A DNA stretch of 64,000 bases, taken from the NCBI RefSeq assembly GCF_964340395.1, contig NC_135550.1, forward strand, positions 2,736,501 to 2,800,500, written 5' to 3'. The position numbers were made by a program, and so were the translations under genes. The notes under the pieces were generated by a model. The model had not been told where the DNA came from. It saw nothing but the letters and a program-made list of their open reading frames with translations, and did not search any database. This stretch comes from Glandiceps talaboti. Lineage: Eukaryota > Hemichordata > Enteropneusta > Spengelidae. Shown here piece after piece: positions 58,743 to 64,000 of the stretch (the first letter of the stretch is position 1; every line of letters begins with the position of its first letter).

Positions 58743-61202
58743 ATGACTAAACCTAAGAAGAGAGGTGTGTGTGGTCATGACATGCCTAAGCAGGATTGTC
58801 ATTCTGTTTGTCTGTCTTGTCGAACGTGTTCGCAGTCCAAACCCTGTGAAGTTTGTTCTAGTTGGTCCGATGAAAATTGGCGTAAACTAGGTAAACAGTC
58901 AGACAAACAACGGTCATCTAAGCCGAGTGCTTCTGTCACTACTCCTGCGAGTGTACGGTCTTCAACTTTAACGGTAAGTTCTTCTGTCACAGCGGAACCG
59001 AAGTCAGGTAAGCTTTCTTCTAGTTCTGTTGTTTTAAACCGTCCTTTTCAGGACGAACTGGGTAGTAGTGCTAGTGGTATGCGGTCCTCTCTCGGAGAGG
59101 GCTCGACGACCGTAGACACTATACAGCTATCACCCCCTAGTAACGTTCCTCGAGTAGCGGTCACTTCTCCCTCTCCCCTGGGGGAAGGGTTGAGTGTACT
59201 TGACGAGTCGTCACAGCACTGTGATTCTAATCGTCATAAGGCTACGAGTATTTCCGAGTCGAACGCTGGTCCAACTCGTTCAGTCGGTCGAGAGATCTCC
59301 TGTACTGACGTAACCGGGCCTGGTGTAGCTACTACCCACGTACCTCCTCGCTTTCCAGTCTCAGGCTCGCCAGCTAATCGGACTGATTGTATTGAGGGTA
59401 CGCAGACTGGTTTACACACCAATCTGGGTAATTTTTCGAGGGTCGATCAGAGTATGAATCGTCCTCAAATTACCAATTCTAGTGATGTCAGTTCTAGACC
59501 AACGTTGTCTGCTGGGCAGAGAATACAGCGTGGTCTGGACGATTCCACTTTGTATAGGGGTGCGAGGGTTTATCCCCCTCAAACCAGAGCTGAATTTCGG
59601 AATCCCCAGTTCATGCCTATGCCTACTGGTGGTGTTTTTTCTGATCCACAGCAATTTTCTGGTGACTTTGGTTTGCCTCCTGAGACACCATGGGGTGTTT
59701 TTAATCCTCAGGTTGGTTGGCCACAGCAGTATTGGCAGTACCCCTGGCCATCCCACCCTCCTTATTACAGGGCTGAGGGTTCAAGGCCTACTGATAGGAG
59801 GACACAGCATGATTTCATGTCTCCTACTAGGGATTCTCCCTCTCGTTCTCGCAGACGTTTCAGAACGCAGAGGTCAAGAGACAGTTCCCCTTCGAACCAA
59901 CGGTCTCCGGTCCCTAGAGGGCGGAGTTTCCGTTCACGTTCAAGATCTTCTTCGTCCTCCAAGTCGAGTGAGAGTAACCGTTCGAGGTCACGTTCTTCTG
60001 AACGTTTTGATCGGTATTCCAGTGAGAGGTCACCCAGGCGTGAACCCAGTCGACAGGAGGTCTCCCCAGTTCGATCTAAGCGTCGAGCCAGGAGAGACAT
60101 AGACGAAGTGTCATTAAAGGCTCCCAGTGATGCCTCCTTTGGGAGAAATGAACCAGATACCCCCAGTGTAGTGGGCACTTTGCGTTCAACTTCCCCTACT
60201 CGTGATGAGGAGTTCTCCTTCCACGAGTGCATTCAATGGGTTTACAATCGGTACCCAGACCGTTGTCCTAAGCCACCGCCAGCTCCCACTATGAAGTCGG
60301 AGTTTTGCATGGCTTTTGAAGAAATGGAAAAGTCTCAACCGGTCAAGGAACCGTCTACTCTTCCACTTTCTTCCATGTACTCAGGTCAACTGGACAAAAT
60401 AACGTCAGAAGTTTTAGGCGAGGGCAATAAAGCTGCTGCGTTAAAACCTGGTTATTTTCCATGGTTAAAAAGTCGGTCTCGTGCATACAAGACTCACACA
60501 ACCGACCCATGGATTGGTTACCCCAGCCTAGACACTGATGCCGAGGCTGTGGATGCCAAAGCCAAAACTTTCAACTCCGTGTCTATCCCTGGTACTCAGT
60601 TAAAGCAGTTAGGGGAGATGCACGCAGAAAGTATTCGTGCATGTTCTGTCATGGATTGGTTTCTAGCCGTAGCAACGTCTGAACTACAGCAAGAAACCCC
60701 GGAGATGCCTAAGGTTCTGAGGCTATTGCGCATTGCAATGAAAGGCCTCTACCATGTCTCCGAATCTTCAGCGAGAGGACGGGCAGCACTTATTTTGATG
60801 GAGAGGGATGCCTTCCTGAAACGAGAGTCTAACTCGTTAACACAGGAACTGAAACAGGAAGCAAGAGGCTCCTCGTTTTCCACTTCCTCACTGTTTGCTG
60901 GTAATTTGACTTCCCTGGCCCAGCGGGCCAGCGAAGCAAAGCAGAGAGAGCGGTTAATGTGGGAGTCACCACGTACAACCGCTACTCCAGCAAGACCAAA
61001 GGATAACCGTATAAGTACTAATACGGTGCCTGCAAACAGAAATTTCCAAGGCAACAGGAGTAAATCTGGACAGTCTAGCAGAGGACGTCCACGTAGTAAA
61101 CTGCGTAGTCAACGGGGTAGAGGCAAGCCTGGCCCCAACAAGCCCTTATATAGCAAGAGTAGCTTTAAAAAACCGGGCTCTGACTCGCAGCAGCACTCCT
61201 GA
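58743..61202 (+). CDS. DIRS gag-like protein, 819 aa
   Basis: The first ATG of the open frame is at 58,743. The N-terminus has a cysteine/histidine cluster (C10, H12, C19, C23, C26, C29, C35, C38; LSCRTCSQSKPCEVCSSW) seen at the start of many DIRS ORF1 proteins. A Ser/Arg-rich stretch follows (RSFRSRSRSSSSSKSSESNR, about aa 390-420), then a folded region with FHECIQWVYNRYPDRCP and an Arg/Gly-rich, probably nucleic-acid-binding tail. The role is inferred to be particle or RNA binding. The ORF is intact and ends TGA at 61,200. Assignment is by position and the Cys cluster. Confidence 0.8.
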   Translation: MTKPKKRGVCGHDMPKQDCHSVCLSCRTCSQSKPCEVCSSWSDENWRKLGKQSDKQRSSKPSASVTTPASVRSSTLTVSSSVTAEPKSGKLSSSSVVLNRPFQDELGSSASGMRSSLGEGSTTVDTIQLSPPSNVPRVAVTSPSPLGEGLSVLDESSQHCDSNRHKATSISESNAGPTRSVGREISCTDVTGPGVATTHVPPRFPVSGSPANRTDCIEGTQTGLHTNLGNFSRVDQSMNRPQITNSSDVSSRPTLSAGQRIQRGLDDSTLYRGARVYPPQTRAEFRNPQFMPMPTGGVFSDPQQFSGDFGLPPETPWGVFNPQVGWPQQYWQYPWPSHPPYYRAEGSRPTDRRTQHDFMSPTRDSPSRSRRRFRTQRSRDSSPSNQRSPVPRGRSFRSRSRSSSSSKSSESNRSRSRSSERFDRYSSERSPRREPSRQEVSPVRSKRRARRDIDEVSLKAPSDASFGRNEPDTPSVVGTLRSTSPTRDEEFSFHECIQWVYNRYPDRCPKPPPAPTMKSEFCMAFEEMEKSQPVKEPSTLPLSSMYSGQLDKITSEVLGEGNKAAALKPGYFPWLKSRSRAYKTHTTDPWIGYPSLDTDAEAVDAKAKTFNSVSIPGTQLKQLGEMHAESIRACSVMDWFLAVATSELQQETPEMPKVLRLLRIAMKGLYHVSESSARGRAALILMERDAFLKRESNSLTQELKQEARGSSFSTSSLFAGNLTSLAQRASEAKQRERLMWESPRTTATPARPKDNRISTNTVPANRNFQGNRSKSGQSSRGRPRSKLRSQRGRGKPGPNKPLYSKSSFKKPGSDSQQHS

Positions 61203-61257
61203 CTCTCCACTCGGCAACACGATACAGGAACTCCCCATTCCAAGACTGGATATTCCA

Positions 61258-63297
61258 GTGGGGGGCAGACTAAGCCACTTTGCAGATGCGTGGGATTCAA
61301 TCTCACAGGACAAATGGGTTTTGTCCACGGTAAGGGACGGTTATGTTCTGGAATTTGCCAGGCAACCGCCCCTCACTTCCATTCCGTTCGTAACCTCTCT
61401 ACCAAGAGGCACGGAAAGACAAAGGGCACTCAAGGACGCGATCGAATCTCTTCTGGCCAAAAGGGCCATTCGAGAAATCGATCCAAGTACATGTCAAATG
61501 GGATTTTACAGTCATCTTTTTCTAGTCCCGAAAAAGTCAGGCGGATGGCGGCCGATTCTCAATCTAACGGCACTGAATACGTTTCTTTCAGTACCAAGAT
61601 TTCAGATGGAAACACCAAGAGCAGTTTTAGCCGCTGTCCGACCAAACGACTGGCTAGCGTCCATCGATCTAAAAGACGCCTATTTCCACATCCCTATCCA
61701 CAATTCGTGTTGCCGGTTTCTTCGTTTTACGGTCCTAGACCGAACTTTCGAGTATACAGCACTCCCGTTTGGGCTAGCCACTGCTCCCCGGGTGTTCACC
61801 CGGGTGGTAGCGGCGCCAGTAGCCTGGTTACACCGACGGGCCACCCTTTTACATCCATATCTCGACGATTGGTTGATACGGGATGCACAAAGGGAGGTGT
61901 TACTCGAACGGATTCAACAGATATTGTTGTTAATCCTTTCTCTGGGTTTTATCCCCAGTTACGACAAGTCAGCTCTCATCCCAAGTCAGGATACAGTATT
62001 CGTGGGAATGAGATTAATTACACACAAGGGAATAGCTCGCCCTACCCAAGAACGGATAGACAAGCTACTCTCAGTCATTCTGAACCTATGGCCACTGAGA
62101 CAGATAACAGCGAAACATTTTCTGTCTCTCCTGGGTTTAATGGTGTCCTTGATCGATATAGTACAATGGGCCAGACTCCGGATCAGGCCAATTCAGTTGT
62201 ATCTTCTCGCCCTTTGGCGACCCAGTTCGCAACCAATCAGCACAATGGTTCCAATTCGTCCAGTGCTGAGGTTCCATTTAGAATGGTGGCTAGACCAGAG
62301 CAACCTTCTAAAAGGCAAGTCCATTTTGTACAGTCACACGGATCTGTCCCTGTACACGGATGCGTCACAAGAGGGCTGGGGAGCTCACCTAGACAGTCAG
62401 ATGACAGCAGGTGTCTGGAACCCCCAAGACAGCTCTCACCACATCAATTGGCTAGAGCTGAAGGCAGTTTTCCTAGCTCTGCAAGACTTCGAGATGCTAG
62501 TGACAGGGCACAGTGTTCTAGTCCACTCGCACAATACCACCGTAGTGGCGTACATAAACAAGCTAGGGGGAACCAGGTCTCCAACACTGTGTTACCTCTT
62601 ATGGGAACTGATGTTGTGGTGCATAGACCGAAAGATCCTTCTGTCAGCACGTCATGTGCCAGGGAAACTGAACGGCATTGCGGACGCTCTATCGCGTCGC
62701 AAGAGAGTTCTTCCTACAGAGTGGGCAATCCCTGTCAAGATTGCTCACCTTCTGTTTCTGCATTGGGGAGAACCGACTGTAGATCTGTTCGCCACCTTCA
62801 TGAACAGAAAACTGCCTCTCTTTGTGTCTCCGATTCCAGATCCGAGAGCAATGGCAACCGACGCTCTGTCAATGTCTTGGAAAGGACTGAGCGCGTATGC
62901 TTTTCCCCCCTTTGCACTTCTTCCAATTGTACTGAGGAAAATCCAAGAGGAGAGTTCCTCAGTCATTCTAGTAGCACCTCTGTGGCCAAACCGAAGTTGG
63001 TTCCCAGTATTGCTATCCCTTCTGGTAGACTTTCCAGTAGTTCTCCCAGATCAAGAGAACCTATTGTCTCAGGGAAGGGGTATTGTTCACCCCAACCCGA
63101 GCTTGTTCCACCTTCACGCGTTCAGATTATCGAACGATCCCTCCGTTCGCAGGGATTTTCTGAACAAGCTGCCTCAGTCATTGCCAGACCACAAAGAGAC
63201 AGCACCCTCCATACCTATGGAGAAAAGTGGAAAAGATTCTCTGATTGGTGTCGTGGAGGGCAGAAGGATCCTCTCGATCCATCTCCCCAGACAATAG
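61258..63297 (+). CDS. DIRS reverse transcriptase-RNase H
   Basis: RT motifs in order (numbered from 61,258): LFLVPKKSGGWRPILNL (88-104), SIDLKDAYFHIPI (135-147), LPFGLATAPRVFTRV (169-183) and catalytic YLDD (201-204). RNase H segments follow: LYTDASQEGWGAHL, INWLELKAVFLAL and HVPGKLNGIADALSR. The position before TTVVAYIN, usually Asp-Asn, is His-Asn here (codon at 62,530). The frame is open upstream of 61,258 but has no ATG before residue 81, and 61,258 itself is GTG, so translation may depend on frameshifting from ORF1 or on splicing. It makes the element cDNA. Confidence 0.92.
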   Translation: MGGRLSHFADAWDSISQDKWVLSTVRDGYVLEFARQPPLTSIPFVTSLPRGTERQRALKDAIESLLAKRAIREIDPSTCQMGFYSHLFLVPKKSGGWRPILNLTALNTFLSVPRFQMETPRAVLAAVRPNDWLASIDLKDAYFHIPIHNSCCRFLRFTVLDRTFEYTALPFGLATAPRVFTRVVAAPVAWLHRRATLLHPYLDDWLIRDAQREVLLERIQQILLLILSLGFIPSYDKSALIPSQDTVFVGMRLITHKGIARPTQERIDKLLSVILNLWPLRQITAKHFLSLLGLMVSLIDIVQWARLRIRPIQLYLLALWRPSSQPISTMVPIRPVLRFHLEWWLDQSNLLKGKSILYSHTDLSLYTDASQEGWGAHLDSQMTAGVWNPQDSSHHINWLELKAVFLALQDFEMLVTGHSVLVHSHNTTVVAYINKLGGTRSPTLCYLLWELMLWCIDRKILLSARHVPGKLNGIADALSRRKRVLPTEWAIPVKIAHLLFLHWGEPTVDLFATFMNRKLPLFVSPIPDPRAMATDALSMSWKGLSAYAFPPFALLPIVLRKIQEESSSVILVAPLWPNRSWFPVLLSLLVDFPVVLPDQENLLSQGRGIVHPNPSLFHLHAFRLSNDPSVRRDFLNKLPQSLPDHKETAPSIPMEKSGKDSLIGVVEGRRILSIHLPRQ

Positions 63298-64000
63298 CAG
63301 ATTTTCTCTTATTTCTGTTTGAGGAGAAAAAGTATGCAGTTAAGACTATTATGGTGTATCGCACGGCGATAGCCAATACGGTCAGAAGCATCGGGGGACC
63401 AGATTTTGGTCAGAATAAGATCTTATCAAACATGATCAGACATTTTCTTATTCAACGCCCTCCTAAACAAACGCCACTACCTCAGTGGAGTTTATCCTTG
63501 GTTCTTAGAGCACTGAGAGAACCCCCCTTTGAACCACTTCATTCCATCTCGCTTAAAGCCCTTACCTTTAAAACGGTTTTTCTCCTAGCCCTTGCATCAG
63601 GCCGGCGTAGGAGTGAGATCCATGCATTGGATACTCGTTCGGGTTTTATTCAGTGGAGAGGGGATCAGGTTTCTGGCCAAGAATCAGGTTCTAGGATCCT
63701 TGGCTCAGCCGATCATCATTAAAGCTATTGATTCCTTTGTGGGCTCAGACCGCTCAGAGCGTCTTCTTTGCCCCAAAAGGTCCTTACTTTGGTACCTTAA
63801 ACGTATCAAACCTTTTCGAGGTAGTAGGACTAGACTTTTTTTGCCTATTCCTCCATCATCCTCTGACATTTCTCCAGCCATTATATCCAAATGGCTGGTA
63901 GAAACTGTGAAGTGGACTTACAAAGTAAGTTCCAGCTCTGCTTGTAAGTTAGAGAGAGTCACTGCACATGAAGTCAGGGCTCTCTCGGCATCATGGGCTT
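63117..64000 (+). pseudogene. DIRS tyrosine recombinase, frameshifted and truncated by the window end
   Basis: It overlaps the end of the RT frame by about 180 bp in another frame, as is usual in DIRS elements. SAM-like N-terminal region: RSLRSQGFSEQAASVIARPQ and STLHTYGEKWKRFSDWC. Catalytic box I: LALASGRRRSEIHAL. At about 63,650-63,670 the homologous frame changes (frame 0 to frame 1 relative to the window) and a stop follows at 63,720. In the new frame similarity continues through LLCPKRSLLWYLKRIKP-like sequence to the HxxR box HEVRALSASWA at the window end. The nucleophilic Tyr lies beyond the window. Confidence 0.82.

Larger units (their letters stand above)
58340..64000 (+). mobile_element. 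DIRS-like tyrosine-recombinase retroelement, truncated by the window edge
   Basis: The order gag-like ORF, RT-RNase H, and an overlapping tyrosine recombinase in another frame is the hallmark of DIRS elements. The left boundary is approximate; sequence changes after the GT repeat near 58,335. DIRS inverted terminal repeats and the internal complementary region cannot be checked because the right end is outside. The element lies downstream of NO66 exon 11, most likely within the following intron. An altered RNase H residue and a frameshift in the recombinase indicate a recently decayed copy. Confidence 0.9.

Overview
The window looks like nuclear DNA of an intron-rich marine invertebrate, most probably a lancelet (Branchiostoma). 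The reasons are two spliced metazoan genes, a DIRS-type retroelement, TTAA-target DNA transposons, a LINE, and many minisatellites, several fused to splice sites. Tandem repeats overlapping exon-intron boundaries were described at the amphioxus Adh locus as 'mirage' minisatellites (my recollection, not checked here). The species call is inference.

Layout. 1-400: possible last exon of an unidentified plus-strand gene. 4,182-30,625: FSIP1 (fibrous sheath-interacting protein 1) on the minus strand. Its ten coding exons join without a frame break into 967 codons. Its introns hold minisatellites of 46, 49, 130, 26 and 39 bp, a piggyBac-like element and a fold-back element. 30,700-36,500: 5' flank or first intron of the minus-strand transcript, with 52-, 47-, 38- and 71-bp arrays. 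36,605-36,722: about 118 bp between two divergent start codons, a probable bidirectional promoter. 36,723-56,273: eleven exons (487 codons) of NO66/RIOX1, a JmjC-domain 2-oxoglutarate oxygenase, on the plus strand. Its C-terminal part is not in the window. Its second intron carries an antisense LINE, split by a Kolobok-like transposon that is itself split by a hAT-like transposon. 56,645-57,658: another TTAA-flanked element. About 58,340 to the end: a DIRS-like tyrosine-recombinase retroelement with a gag-like ORF, RT-RNase H and YR, cut by the window edge.

The most interesting signal is in NO66. Four of its splice sites are joined directly to tandem arrays whose units are copies of the splice site. 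One array of about 80 units repeats a 3' splice site and keeps the AG in nearly every copy. One array of about 46 units repeats a 5' splice site but reads GG where the true donor has GT. Two acceptors are present in triplicate. In addition, three FSIP1-side arrays (46, 39 and 52 bp) appear to be expansions of different parts of one dispersed repeat. Long ORFs across the arrays (28.1-29.7 kb, 20.8-23.6 kb, 50.5-53.6 kb) are by-products of units lacking stop codons and are not annotated as genes.
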